The notes beneath the pieces were generated by a model. That model did not search any database. It worked only from the letters and a program-made list of their open reading frames with translations, and had not been told where the DNA came from. DNA of 64,000 nt from Synechococcus sp. 1G10 (GTDB lineage: Bacteria; Cyanobacteriota; Cyanobacteriia; PCC-6307; Cyanobiaceae). The DNA lies in contig NZ_NQKW01000010.1 of the NCBI RefSeq assembly GCF_002252625.1, forward strand, positions 23,287 through 87,286, given 5' to 3'. This document shows, in pieces, positions 1-8,727 of this stretch; within the stretch, counting starts at the first letter, position 1, and each line of letters begins with the position of its first letter. The position numbers and the translations under genes were made by a program.

Positions 1-14
1 CAAGCCCTGCTGAT

Positions 15-416
15 TCAGGTGGTGGCCTGATGCAGGGGATATGCCAGATCAGGGAAAGCTCTCAGCACAGCGCGATCCGCCGTGATCAGCGGTATGCCCA
101 GCTGTTGAGCAGCGACCACGAATTCACAGTCGTAAGCGCTGCAGCCACTGGTGGCCGCCAGCCGGAGCACAGCGTCAGAACACACCGGTTCCTCATGGCG
201 AATCACCAGGTCTTCTGCCTGCTGCTGCAGGCTGAGCACTTGATCGAGGCTCAGGTCGCCGCGTCGCAGGTATCCGCTCAGCACGTTGCGCCATTCGCTG
301 CGCCACAACGGCGGAGACGCCCAGTTGGGTTGATCCATCAGCAAGGCTTCCGCCAGTGCTGTCTGCGGGCCGGGCAGCAGCAGATAGGTCACCACGTTGG
401 TGTCCACAGCGATCAC
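15..416 (-). CDS. VapC-type PIN-domain toxin
   Basis: This 133-residue protein has the length and pattern of a PIN-domain ribonuclease toxin. An early Asp in AVDTN (residue 5), an acidic residue near 41 (WRSEW), and two later acidic positions in SAYDCEF and LITADR form the metal-binding set known for the family. It starts with GTG at 416, and that codon shares GTGA with the stop of the upstream antitoxin frame. The family cleaves RNA, often tRNA, when the antitoxin is lost; the target here is unknown. Because the partner antitoxin looks frameshifted, either the toxin is weak or the module is decaying. Family assignment is firm; activity is inference. Confidence 0.85.
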   Translation of the reverse strand: MIAVDTNVVTYLLLPGPQTALAEALLMDQPNWASPPLWRSEWRNVLSGYLRRGDLSLDQVLSLQQQAEDLVIRHEEPVCSDAVLRLAATSGCSAYDCEFVVAAQQLGIPLITADRAVLRAFPDLAYPLHQATT

Positions 417-648
417 GGGCGGCCCTCACGCTTGAAAGCGTCGCTGTCGGCGGGGGCAAAACTGGTGCGCGGCAAGGTCTCGCGTAGGCCGTCAGGCGTT
501 CCTCCGCCCCGGCTGGTGCCAGCATCAGCCCAGCTTCCAGGCACACGATCGCCTCGCTGTTGAGGCTGCGGCGATGCTGCCTGGCCGCAGCGCTCAGTCG
601 GGCGTGGAGTGCGTCCGGCAGGTTCTTGAGGGTGAGGCTCTTGGCCAC
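413..648 (-). pseudogene. VapB/FitA-like antitoxin, apparently frameshifted
   Basis: From a GTG at 648 the frame reads a ribbon-helix-helix antitoxin (KSLTLKNLPDALHARL, then HRRSLNSEAI), typical of FitA/VapB proteins that repress their own operon and block a PIN toxin. After AEERLTA the natural C-terminus (RETLPRTSF ... FKREGRP, stop) lies in a different frame and ends in a GTGA overlap with the toxin start. Restoring one C near 455-465 (GCC-CTA instead of GCCTA) would rejoin the two parts. As written, the N-terminal frame runs on through the toxin gene. It is either a real inactivating deletion or a sequencing error. The DNA-binding half is intact; the toxin-binding tail is lost unless the base is restored. 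Confidence 0.65.
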
Positions 649-898
649 GGCAGCCACCAGTTCATCAACGCGGCATCCATTCTGCAACCGTTTTGGTTTC
701 TGTGAGCTTCGCTGGCGAGGTTCTGGGCAATTTCCCTGATCTCCGCAATCCAGTGTTCAGGGGTCTTCGATGCGTTCAGGGGAGCATCGGGGCTCAGCAG
801 GACGAATCTCTCCGCCACGAGCTTGCTCACCTGCGGGCCACCACACCAGCTGCAGGCCGCAGCCTTGACGTCGCGGCCCTGATCCAAGAGGAACGGAT

Positions 899-1798
899 TC
901 AAGGTTGTTCAGAACGTCTCATTCCAAAACATCCAACCACGCTTCTAGATGCCGGTGGGCATAACAACCTGCGTCCATGCATAACGCGCGTGTTGTCGAC
1001 GACGAGGATCTCGCCAGTGCGCCAGGGTGGCGCCATCACACAGCGCTCGTGGGCAGCAATCAACTGACGGAGATAGCTCGCATTCATCAATTCGCCAGAA
1101 CCCCAGAATACTTTGTTTGTAGGGTGGCAGTAAGTCTGCTGGGCAGCAAGCTCAGCATCGGGGATGGAAGGGAGGTGGGCAAGAATGCCGTTTGCAAACG
1201 CTTCCTTGCCGTTCGACCAGGATTTAAGAAACGGAGACGTTCGCCAGCGAAGGGACAGGCGATCTCCTTCCAGGCGAAAAAACACCTCGCAAACAGACTT
1301 CAAAAGCGAGATAAGTTCATCCCGACTGGTGACATCAAACTCCTGTCGCCATCTGTCAGGCCCCCATTCCATGGTGTAGATCACACCCTCGTTACGAAAG
1401 CGCGCCAACAACCTGGGCGGGATCTCCCCCATCAGCCGTTGTCCATCCACAAGGGTGGTTGCACCACCATCAGACTCGCAAGCAGGTGCTTCCAGGCAGA
1501 GGAAGAGGGCGTAGTCTGGTAGTGGTCTGCAGGGACGATAGGCCCGCTCGGAATGACCCAGCAACGTGAAGTTTCCTGCAGGAGTGTGGTGAACCGCATC
1601 CAACGGCAGGCCTTCACCATCCTGCTGCAGTGCCTCACGACCAATACTGGGAATAAACTCCACGCATAGGCCCTTGCACAGAGTCTGAAAGGTCTGAAGA
1701 GCAGACGCACGTGGTGGCAAGATCCGTGCAAATCCATTCAAACGAACGGCTTCACGAACCTCCTTCAGCAAGCTGGTCAACCCCATCGACAACTGCAA
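899..1798 (-). CDS. TauD/SyrP-like Fe(II)/2-oxoglutarate-dependent oxygenase
   Basis: The 299-residue protein resembles the TauD/TfdA clavaminate-synthase-like fold. The facial triad can be read as His82-x-Glu84 (GHSERAY) with distal His274 (NTRVMHGRR), followed by arginines that could hold 2-oxoglutarate. GGATTLVDG (111-119) is the usual loop after the HxE motif. Glu instead of Asp in the first pair is common in the SyrP/gamma-butyrobetaine-like branch that hydroxylates amino-acid-type substrates. It is the last gene of a four-gene minus-strand run, only 5 bases after the P450 stop, so it probably tailors the same product. Substrate unknown. Family call is good; role in a biosynthetic pathway is inference. 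Confidence 0.75.
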   Translation of the reverse strand: MQLSMGLTSLLKEVREAVRLNGFARILPPRASALQTFQTLCKGLCVEFIPSIGREALQQDGEGLPLDAVHHTPAGNFTLLGHSERAYRPCRPLPDYALFLCLEAPACESDGGATTLVDGQRLMGEIPPRLLARFRNEGVIYTMEWGPDRWRQEFDVTSRDELISLLKSVCEVFFRLEGDRLSLRWRTSPFLKSWSNGKEAFANGILAHLPSIPDAELAAQQTYCHPTNKVFWGSGELMNASYLRQLIAAHERCVMAPPWRTGEILVVDNTRVMHGRRLLCPPASRSVVGCFGMRRSEQP

Positions 1799-1803
1799 AC
1801 CGC

Positions 1804-3009
1804 CTACGCTTCCAGCACCACTGGCAGGGAAGCGAGGCAGCGGAAGAAGCCGTTCCGATGCCAGTGGGGGGAATCAGCAAGCCCTGCTGCGGGATAACGA
1901 TCAAAGAAACGCTGCACGGCAATCCGAGCTTCCAGCCGAGCCAGGTGGCGGCCAAGGCAATGGTGCCGACCGATGCCAAAGGCCAGATGCGGGTTGGGTT
2001 GCCTGGTGATCAGAAACTCATCGGCACGGTCGAACACTATGCCATCTCGGTTGGCAGAACCGAGAATGACAGACAGCTGTTCCCCCTGCTCGAAACGATG
2101 GCCGCAGATCTCGATCACATCCGTCGTGATCCGAAACGTGCTTCTCTGCTCCGGACTTTCAAACCGCAGAACTTCCTCCACGGCTCCATCAATCAAGCCG
2201 GGTTCTAGCCGCAGTTTCTGCATCTGCAGGGGATGGGTGATGAATAGCAAAATCGCGCTGCCGATCAGAGAAATCGTGGTTTCATGGCCGGCAAACATCA
2301 ACAGGAACAGCATGCTGATCGCTTCTTCAGAGTTGATCACAGAACTGGCCTGCGCCCTCTGCAGATGACCGAGCAGAGTATCCGCTGGCAAGAGCTCAGC
2401 TGAAGCGAGGGAATGAGCGATGAACTCATGCATCTGCCGGTATCCATCCAGCCTGGCAACAATCTCACCTGTCGAGACCACAACATCATCTGCCGCAGCG
2501 GCAATCATCAGGGACCACTCACGTATCTGTGCCATGCTGGTCATCGGCAAACCCATCAACGCCGCCAATACCCTCAGAGGTATGGCTTCGGCATAGTGGC
2601 TTATCAGGTCTGCGTTGCCATAAGGCTGAAGGTTGCTGAGAAGCTCGGAAGCTGCATCATCAATAAGACTCTGATAGCGTTGAACAGTCTGAACCCTGAA
2701 GAAATCAGCCACAATGGATCGAAGGCGACGATGATCCGGTTCATCCTGAAACAACATGCTGAGATCAAAGCCCATCGCACGTCCCCCCGGTCTCGTCAGA
2801 TCGCTGCGCTTGGAGATCGCGGTGGGCTGACGCAGAAGAGCAACGGCTTGCTCATACGTACTCAACAGCCACTTGCCTTGCGAACGATTGGGTTCATCCG
2901 GATGGTGGGCAAGATAGATGGGCTCCTTTCGCAGCCGTAGGGCGGCATAGGCGGTATAGGGATCATCCCTCAACAATTGGTACAGCCGATCCGTAGAGTT
3001 GGTGGTCAT
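1804..3009 (-). CDS. Cytochrome P450 monooxygenase
   Basis: A complete bacterial class I-type P450 of 401 residues. The I-helix oxygen-binding motif AGHETT is at 240-245, the K-helix ExxR is Glu279-Arg282, and the haem loop FGIGRHHCLG is at 344-353 with Cys351 as the thiolate ligand. There is no membrane anchor and no fused reductase, so electrons must come from a ferredoxin and reductase encoded elsewhere; photosynthetic ferredoxin is a plausible donor. The start ATG overlaps the stop of the preceding small gene (ATGA), showing translational coupling. Overall pattern is like soluble actinobacterial/cyanobacterial CYP families used in secondary metabolism. Substrate cannot be inferred from sequence. 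Confidence 0.93.
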   Translation of the reverse strand: MTTNSTDRLYQLLRDDPYTAYAALRLRKEPIYLAHHPDEPNRSQGKWLLSTYEQAVALLRQPTAISKRSDLTRPGGRAMGFDLSMLFQDEPDHRRLRSIVADFFRVQTVQRYQSLIDDAASELLSNLQPYGNADLISHYAEAIPLRVLAALMGLPMTSMAQIREWSLMIAAAADDVVVSTGEIVARLDGYRQMHEFIAHSLASAELLPADTLLGHLQRAQASSVINSEEAISMLFLLMFAGHETTISLIGSAILLFITHPLQMQKLRLEPGLIDGAVEEVLRFESPEQRSTFRITTDVIEICGHRFEQGEQLSVILGSANRDGIVFDRADEFLITRQPNPHLAFGIGRHHCLGRHLARLEARIAVQRFFDRYPAAGLADSPHWHRNGFFRCLASLPVVLEA

Positions 3010-3494
3010 GAGGTAAGCTCTCCTCGCTGAATCCGGAAGAAACCCTTCAGTTCGATCTCAAACAAACCGTCCATCGCATCGGTAACATGGAATTCACCAT
3101 GGCAGTAGGCGGTTCCCTGAATGAAGCGAAATGATCTGGCCCGCATCTCCACGGAGATCCCCTCATAGGTCCTGATCGGTCGGATCAGGTGGCATTGGCA
3201 CTCCTTCATCCAGGCTTCCTCTGCCTTCAAGGGCAATGCCAACGTAGTATATGCATGAACGAGAATAACTTCCGAACAGAACTCCATCGCAGTATAGACA
3301 GAGAGATGAAAAGTGCGCTGATCTGTAGGCGAGAGAAAGGGATTTTGAATGTCTACCAAAGCACTGGAATGATCGCCTTGGACTGTGATCCGCGGGATAC
3401 TCCAGATCTCACGAGCCTTACCCCCATGCAGATAGACTGACTGAAAAGGACTGAGTTCAGCTCCGCAGTAGGTCCGAGGACTGGCATCACCCAT
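3006..3494 (-). CDS. Small protein, possibly hot-dog fold (FcoT-like)
   Basis: I chose ATG at 3494 because it overlaps the upstream stop by 8 bases (ATGGGTGA); an in-frame start at 3548 would give 180 residues and a 62-base overlap. The 162-residue product has alternating hydrophobic strands around a central helix-like stretch (YTAMEFCSEVILVHAY) that loosely recalls FcoT-type thioesterase/hot-dog proteins. This resemblance is weak and there is no catalytic motif I can name with certainty. It sits between the ATP-grasp gene and the P450 gene with overlaps on both sides, so it should serve the same pathway, perhaps handling an acyl or CoA/carrier-bound intermediate. The local base composition is notably AT-richer than the neighbours (26 of 60 bases are G or C in 3301-3360). 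Confidence 0.5.
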   Translation of the reverse strand: MGDASPRTYCGAELSPFQSVYLHGGKAREIWSIPRITVQGDHSSALVDIQNPFLSPTDQRTFHLSVYTAMEFCSEVILVHAYTTLALPLKAEEAWMKECQCHLIRPIRTYEGISVEMRARSFRFIQGTAYCHGEFHVTDAMDGLFEIELKGFFRIQRGELTS

Positions 3495-5451
3495 GACGGT
3501 GCTCAATGGAGCAAATATTTGCTGCCATGATATCAGCAAGTTGCTCATAGTGATCCAATCGCTTGAATCGACCAGCCGTTCGCTTCAGCTGAGCCTCAAA
3601 AGCAGCTGAATTGCGAGGCGAATAACAGTAGATCTCAGGCTTGCAAAGACGAGCCAGCAACTGTGCCATGCGCAGCAGAGAAGTTGATTCAGAAGCTGCA
3701 TTCGGTCCCGCTTCGGAAGCCTCGGCAATAAAAAGCCTTTCAAATCGATCCACAGGAGAACCACGACCAAGAAAGCTGCTGTCCCACGGGGCAATCACAA
3801 CACGGCGAAGTTCATGATTGGCCAGGAGGTGTAGCGTGGTTGAGAAACTGTCGCTGACGATATTCTCGATCTTCCGTGACCCGAGAAACACGCCGTCAGC
3901 CCCCACCAGTCCAACCCCTTCTTCCAAGGCAACGCCACGCTTCTGAAGAGCCTCTGAAAGTGCAGCGACACCAGGTAAGCCCAGCACGATGTCGACAGGA
4001 ATCCGACCCTGATCAACCAACAGCTGACTGAGAACGTGATGCTGAAGATGACCCGACATCTGTGGCTGGGCATTCACCTCGCAGATCACGGCTCCAATGT
4101 CCAGCCAAGATATTCCAATATCGGCAATCAGCAGATCAATGCCAGCAATATTGAGCGAGAAAGTATCGGCGGCACGAATAGCCAAGTCAATGTTGTCTGG
4201 ATGGACCTTCTCCATAACCGGCATGGGCACCCCTCCAAGACTCACGTTGGCGGCACGTCGCAGCCGAACGAATCTGCCCGCAACAGGCACATCCGATGGC
4301 AACAGCCCCTGCTCATGGAGAAGCCTCTGTGCTTCTTCATCCAATGGAATCCGTGCCAGTGGTCGACCACTGCCTTTGACACCACGATCGGGGTCACGAT
4401 TGAGCTCGTCGAGAAGCTCGTTCACATTTCTGGTGCCATCCCCCGTGATCCCACCAGGCACCCGCTCAACAGCCCAGTAGACCTGCCGGTTAAGCACTTG
4501 AAGTCGATAGTCTCTGGCCTCAACATACTTCTCCACCAGAATGCCCCTGGAACGCGAAAGCACCGCCTCTGCGGCCTTCCGTACCTCTGATTCGGTTGTC
4601 AGAAAGACATGCACTTCTATTCCACCTTCGGTATCCACAGGCTTCACAACGACCGGCACACCGAGCTTGGTCGCCGCCGGCCAGGCCTGCTCCGCCGCCG
4701 ATACGAGCAGCCCCGGTGTTATGGGCAGACCGGCAGTAGCAAGCATTTGCTTGGCATACAGCTTATGGCGCGCGAACTTACAGCCTATCGCGCTGGTGGC
4801 GTCACTCATCGAGCTGTCGAGCAACAGGGAACGGCAACCCCAGCCAAAGCGATAGAGATTGGCCACGACTCTTCGGCATGGCACTTGCAGGGTATCGGCA
4901 GCCTGAATGAATTTGATTGTATTCACTCCAAAAGGCACCGCCGCCTTCAGGCTTATCATGGACTGTTGAAGGACATCAACCTGTGCCTCAATCAGCTCAG
5001 GAAAACCCACCCCTGCCATGACCTTTATCCAGGCGCTAAGTGCAGAACTCAATGGCTTCACCGCCAGGTCGGTGGATGGAATAATCAATCTGAAGGTGTC
5101 GCTGGCGATGCGGCGATGACTGCCCTTTCCGAAGATCGGCAATCTCAGCTGCGCCTGCATCTCGGTTAGCAGTAGCAAGTACTGCTGGCTCCAATAAACT
5201 GGTGCATCCGGTAGATTGCAATGATTGGAACCGGGGCCTGTGGTCAGTGGCCCCAGGCCAAGCCGCTGCCAGACGTTGTCAAGAGTTTCCTGCCAGTGGC
5301 TGCAACTGGGGAGGAATTCTGGATAAATACGGAGATCGCAGATCAGGGAATAGGGCAGCACGCCTGGTAGATAGCCCTCAATCACCGCTTGCATCAGCAA
5401 TGAACAGGGCCCAGCAGACGGAGATGCCAGGGGGGTGGACTCAGTCTTCAT
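3487..5451 (-). CDS. ATP-grasp ligase related to cyanophycin synthetase, without a Mur-ligase ATPase domain
   Basis: This 654-residue protein has an N-terminal region (about 1-215) of the size seen in cyanophycin synthetase, followed by an ATP-grasp domain (about 225-480). Visible motifs are VVVKPVDTEGG (267-277), ILVEKYVEARDYR (304-316), GDGTRNVNELL (337-347) and the metal-binding ICEVNAQPQ (456-464). CphA proteins are about 870 residues and carry a C-terminal Mur-ligase domain with a GTNGKTT P-loop. Here the tail (about 490-654) has no such motif and is short, so only the ATP-grasp amide-forming activity should remain. It begins 8 bases after lepA and heads the four-gene run. The likely chemistry is ATP-dependent ligation of an amino acid or peptide to a carboxylate; the substrate is unknown. 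Confidence 0.75.
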   Translation of the reverse strand: MKTESTPLASPSAGPCSLLMQAVIEGYLPGVLPYSLICDLRIYPEFLPSCSHWQETLDNVWQRLGLGPLTTGPGSNHCNLPDAPVYWSQQYLLLLTEMQAQLRLPIFGKGSHRRIASDTFRLIIPSTDLAVKPLSSALSAWIKVMAGVGFPELIEAQVDVLQQSMISLKAAVPFGVNTIKFIQAADTLQVPCRRVVANLYRFGWGCRSLLLDSSMSDATSAIGCKFARHKLYAKQMLATAGLPITPGLLVSAAEQAWPAATKLGVPVVVKPVDTEGGIEVHVFLTTESEVRKAAEAVLSRSRGILVEKYVEARDYRLQVLNRQVYWAVERVPGGITGDGTRNVNELLDELNRDPDRGVKGSGRPLARIPLDEEAQRLLHEQGLLPSDVPVAGRFVRLRRAANVSLGGVPMPVMEKVHPDNIDLAIRAADTFSLNIAGIDLLIADIGISWLDIGAVICEVNAQPQMSGHLQHHVLSQLLVDQGRIPVDIVLGLPGVAALSEALQKRGVALEEGVGLVGADGVFLGSRKIENIVSDSFSTTLHLLANHELRRVVIAPWDSSFLGRGSPVDRFERLFIAEASEAGPNAASESTSLLRMAQLLARLCKPEIYCYSPRNSAAFEAQLKRTAGRFKRLDHYEQLADIMAANICSIEHRHG

Positions 5452-5459
5452 ATTGAAAC

Positions 5460-7268
5460 CTACTGATTCAGCTTCAGCACCGCCATGAAGGCCTCCTGGG
5501 GCACATCCACCTTGCCCATGGCCTTCATGCGCTTCTTGCCCTTGGCTTGCTTTTTAAGGAGCTTCTTCTTGCGGGAAATGTCGCCGCCGTAGCACTTGGC
5601 CAGCACATCCTTGCGGATGGCGCTGATGCTTTCGCTGGCGATTATGCGGCTGCCGATCGAGGCCTGGATCGGAATCTTGAACTGCTGCCTGGGAATCAGC
5701 TCCTTCAGCTTCTCCACCAGGCCCTTGCCCACGTTGTAGGCCTTGTCGCGATGCACGATCGTAGTGAGCGGATCGGCCTTCTCGCTGTTGATCAGCACAT
5801 CGAGGCGCACCAATTCATTCTTGCGGTAGCCGATCAGGCTGTATTCCATCGAGGCATAACCCTTGGTGCGGCTCTTCATCTGATCAAAGAAATCCGTCAC
5901 CACTTCCGCCAGTGGCATCTCGTAGTGCAGCGTCACCCGGTCAGTGGTGATGTACTTCATGTCGATGAACTCACCTCGCCGTTCCTGGCACAGCTCCATC
6001 AGGGCACCGTTGTAGCTGTTGGGCGTGTAGATCTCCAGCTTCACATAGGGCTCCTCGATCGATTCACGCTTCTGCGGATCCGGCAGGGTGGCGGGATTGT
6101 CCACCATCAAGGTGCTGCCGTCGATCATGTTCACCTGATAGATCACTGACGGCGCCGTCACGATCAGGTCGAGGTCGTACTCGCGCTCCAGACGCTCCTG
6201 CACGATCTCCATGTGCAGCAACCCGAGGAAGCCACAGCGGAAGCCGAAGCCCATGGCACTGCTGGTTTCCGGCTCATACTTCAGCGCCGCATCGGAGAGC
6301 TGCAGCTTGTCGAGCGCGTCGCGCAGATCGGGGTACTGATCGGCGTCGGTGGGGAACAGGCCGCAGAACACCATCGGCTTGGCTTCGGCGTAACCCGGCA
6401 GCGGCTCCGCCGCCGGATTGGCGGCAAGGGTGATCGTGTCGCCCACCCGCGCATCAGCCACCGCCTTGATCGAGGCCGCCATGTAGCCGACCTCACCGGC
6501 ATGCAGGCTGGGCACCTGGCGCTGGTCGGGCGCCATCACGCCCACCTCATCGAGCTCCACGGTCTTGCCGCTGGCCATCAGCAGCACCTTGTCCTTGCGG
6601 GCGATCACACCGCTGATCACCCGGAAATAGACGATCACACCCCGGTAGGGGTCGTAATAGGAATCGAAGATCAGCGCCCGCAGTGGTTCGTCCACTTGGT
6701 CCGCCGGCGGCGGCACCCGCTCCACCACCGCTTCGAGGATCTCGGGAATGCCCAGGCCGGTCTTGGCGGAGCAGGCGATCGCTTTGGAGGTGTCGAGGCC
6801 GATGATCGCTTCGATCTCTTCCTTGATGCGCTCGGGATCGGCGCCGGGCAGATCGATCTTGTTCAGCACCGGGATGATCTCCAGATCATTCTCCAGCGCC
6901 AGGTACACATTCGCCAGCGTCTGCGCCTCCACCCCCTGGCTGGCATCCACCACCAGCAACGCACCTTCACAGGCCTGCAGGCTGCGGCTCACCTCATAGG
7001 AAAAGTCCACATGGCCCGGCGTGTCGATCAGGTTGAGGATGTACTTCTCTCCATCGGCGGCCGTGTACTCCATGCGGGCGGCCTGGAGCTTGATCGTGAT
7101 CCCCCGCTCCCGCTCAAGTTCCATGTTGTCGAGGAACTGGGCCTGCATGTCGCGCGCCGCCACGGTGCCGGTGTCCTGCAGCAACCGATCGGCCAGGGTC
7201 GATTTGCCGTGGTCGATGTGGGCAATGATGCAGAAGTTGCGGATCCGTGAAACGGGAACGTCGGTCAT
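5460..7268 (-). CDS. lepA: Elongation factor 4 (LepA) GTPase
   Basis: Full-length 602-residue EF4. The N-terminal GTPase domain shows [10 protein letters not shown], the DTPGHVDF switch II motif and NKIDLP. The C-terminal half has the family pattern ending in lysine-rich [14 protein letters not shown] and the LepA-specific tail. It binds stalled or mis-translocated ribosomes and influences ribosome assembly and back-translocation. The gene is on the minus strand, divergent from the toxin-antitoxin pair at 7435. The putative biosynthetic run begins just 8 bases downstream of its stop, so read-through from the lepA promoter could drive those genes. Confidence 0.98.
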   Translation of the reverse strand: MTDVPVSRIRNFCIIAHIDHGKSTLADRLLQDTGTVAARDMQAQFLDNMELERERGITIKLQAARMEYTAADGEKYILNLIDTPGHVDFSYEVSRSLQACEGALLVVDASQGVEAQTLANVYLALENDLEIIPVLNKIDLPGADPERIKEEIEAIIGLDTSKAIACSAKTGLGIPEILEAVVERVPPPADQVDEPLRALIFDSYYDPYRGVIVYFRVISGVIARKDKVLLMASGKTVELDEVGVMAPDQRQVPSLHAGEVGYMAASIKAVADARVGDTITLAANPAAEPLPGYAEAKPMVFCGLFPTDADQYPDLRDALDKLQLSDAALKYEPETSSAMGFGFRCGFLGLLHMEIVQERLEREYDLDLIVTAPSVIYQVNMIDGSTLMVDNPATLPDPQKRESIEEPYVKLEIYTPNSYNGALMELCQERRGEFIDMKYITTDRVTLHYEMPLAEVVTDFFDQMKSRTKGYASMEYSLIGYRKNELVRLDVLINSEKADPLTTIVHRDKAYNVGKGLVEKLKELIPRQQFKIPIQASIGSRIIASESISAIRKDVLAKCYGGDISRKKKLLKKQAKGKKRMKAMGKVDVPQEAFMAVLKLNQ

Positions 7269-7434
7269 CGGGGCTGGGGATCTGGCGGCGCGGTGGGCCC
7301 GGCCGGATCCCGGGGGCCTGGCAGGTCAGGCGATCCTAAGGAGAGACGGCCTGCGCGCCACGACCTGGGCTCCTCAGTGCACGGGCCAGCGGCGGCAATG
7401 TTCCTACACTCCGAGAGAACGCGCCGGGGAACCT

Positions 7435-7800
7435 ATGCAGGCCTTCACGATCCGCCAGCTCAAGAGCAATCCCTCCACGGTGATCCGCGCGGCTGAGGCG
7501 GATGCCATGGCCGTTGTCACCAACAGGGATCAGCCCACGGCGCTGGTGGTCGCCCTCGATCGACTCGGGGTGGCCGACACTGCCGCCGTCCGCTCCGGCC
7601 TCGCCCTCACACTGATCCAGTCCGGTTCGATCTCCACCGCCGCGGCAGCGCGCATCGCCGGCCTCGAGCTGCCGCGCTTCCTCGAACTGCTCTCCAGCCT
7701 GAAGATTCCCCTCACCTCCAGCGATCCGGCCGACACCAGCTCCGACCTGGAGGCCGCCCGGCGTTGGCTCGGGCTCGACGCCGCACCCGCCAACGCTTGA
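7435..7800 (+). CDS. UPF0175-type antitoxin with Phd-like N-terminus
   Basis: The ATG at 7435 gives 121 residues beginning MQAFTIRQLKSNPS, a Phd/YefM-like DNA-binding start, followed by a central stretch (VRSGLALTLIQSGSISTAAAARIAGL) that matches the UPF0175 pattern, a short helix-turn-helix-like region. A longer open frame exists upstream but lies antisense to lepA and has no family signal. The stop overlaps the next gene's start by one base (TGATG), the arrangement expected of antitoxin before toxin. UPF0175/DUF3368 pairs are described as type II toxin-antitoxin modules. Fairly confident in the family; autoregulation is assumed from the family, not seen. Confidence 0.75.
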   Translation: MQAFTIRQLKSNPSTVIRAAEADAMAVVTNRDQPTALVVALDRLGVADTAAVRSGLALTLIQSGSISTAAAARIAGLELPRFLELLSSLKIPLTSSDPADTSSDLEAARRWLGLDAAPANA

Positions 7801-8324
7801 TGCCAGCGGTGATCGCCGATGCCGGACCGTTGATCGGACTCTCCCGGATCGGTCGGCTCGCTTTGCTGTGCGAGGTGTTCGGGCAAATCCTTATCACCCC
7901 TGCCGTAGCGGCGGAACTGCGGATCACTGGGCACAACTCAGGACTTGTTGCTTATGACGGCCAGGAGGCACTCGCCGAGGCCATGGTGGAGGGATGGCTC
8001 CGCCTCAGCGAACCGGCGAACCCAGGCGATTACAGACCACTCAACCCAGGTGTCGATGCAGGCGAAGCCAGCTGCATAGCCCTGGCGCTCTCATTGAGGC
8101 AGCGGGGGCTGGCGTCACTGCTGATCCTCGACGATCGCGCCGGGCGTGCGGAAGCCCGCCGGCTGGATCTCGAGCTCACGGGTACGGCAGCGGTAGTGGC
8201 GATGGCCCGCCTGCGCGGACTGATCCCCGCGGCCGGCCCGGTTCTGCACGACTTGCGCAGCAACGGCTACTTCCTCAGCGAGGCCACGATCGACACCGTG
8301 CTGCTGGCCCTGAGTGAAGGCTGA
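7800..8324 (+). CDS. DUF3368 PIN-like toxin
   Basis: The 174-residue protein starts [20 protein letters not shown], the classical DUF3368 opening in which Asp (ADAGPLI) is the first PIN-domain metal ligand. Further acidic positions follow in [12 protein letters not shown] and [13 protein letters not shown], giving the complete PIN set. The start ATG overlaps the UPF0175 antitoxin stop. The family is a nuclease toxin partner of UPF0175 proteins. Unlike the pair at 15-648, both genes are intact, so this module is likely functional. Target RNA unknown. Confidence 0.8.
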   Translation: MPAVIADAGPLIGLSRIGRLALLCEVFGQILITPAVAAELRITGHNSGLVAYDGQEALAEAMVEGWLRLSEPANPGDYRPLNPGVDAGEASCIALALSLRQRGLASLLILDDRAGRAEARRLDLELTGTAAVVAMARLRGLIPAAGPVLHDLRSNGYFLSEATIDTVLLALSEG

Positions 8325-8404
8325 TCGCCCCTGAACTACCTCAACTGAACCCAGGCGCTCCCCTGACCGCATCCCTAAGCTCAATCCATAGTCCTGAGCC
8401 CTCC

Positions 8405-8662
8405 ATGAGCACCGACACCGTCAACGACCCCCGCGCCCTCACGATCGAGAACGTCGAGCGGGTGCTCGATGAACTGCGCCCCTATCTGATGGCCGATGGC
8501 GGCAACGTCGAGATCGTCGAGATCGACGGCCCCACCGTCAAGGTGCGTCTGCAGGGAGCCTGCGGCAGCTGCCCCAGCAGCACCATGACTCTCAAGATGG
8601 GCATCGAGCGCAAGCTGCGCGAGGCCATCCCCGAGGTGAACGAAGTCGTGCAGGTGCTCTGA
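8405..8662 (+). CDS. nfu: NifU-like (Nfu) iron-sulfur cluster carrier
   Basis: An 85-residue single-domain Nfu protein. The C-x2-C cluster-binding motif is seen in GACGSCPSS, within the standard fold sequence [23 protein letters not shown]. Small Nfu proteins in cyanobacteria assemble or carry [4Fe-4S] clusters, notably for photosystem I and other Fe-S proteins, which fits a genome that also needs clusters for HoxEFUY and NifJ in this window. It stands alone between the toxin gene and serS. Confidence 0.95.
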   Translation: MSTDTVNDPRALTIENVERVLDELRPYLMADGGNVEIVEIDGPTVKVRLQGACGSCPSSTMTLKMGIERKLREAIPEVNEVVQVL

Positions 8663-8727
8663 GCCCTTCCCACGCGGCCTGCTCCAGCATCAGTCCGTAG
8701 GCTGCACGCGCCTTTGCACCTGGAGCC

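Noticed and set aside
594..902. Minus-strand open frame of 102 codons beginning with TTG coupled to the oxygenase stop
   Set aside because: No family signal; its last third is the antitoxin DNA read in the wrong frame. It could be a remnant but is not supported as a gene, and nothing else is seen in 649-898.
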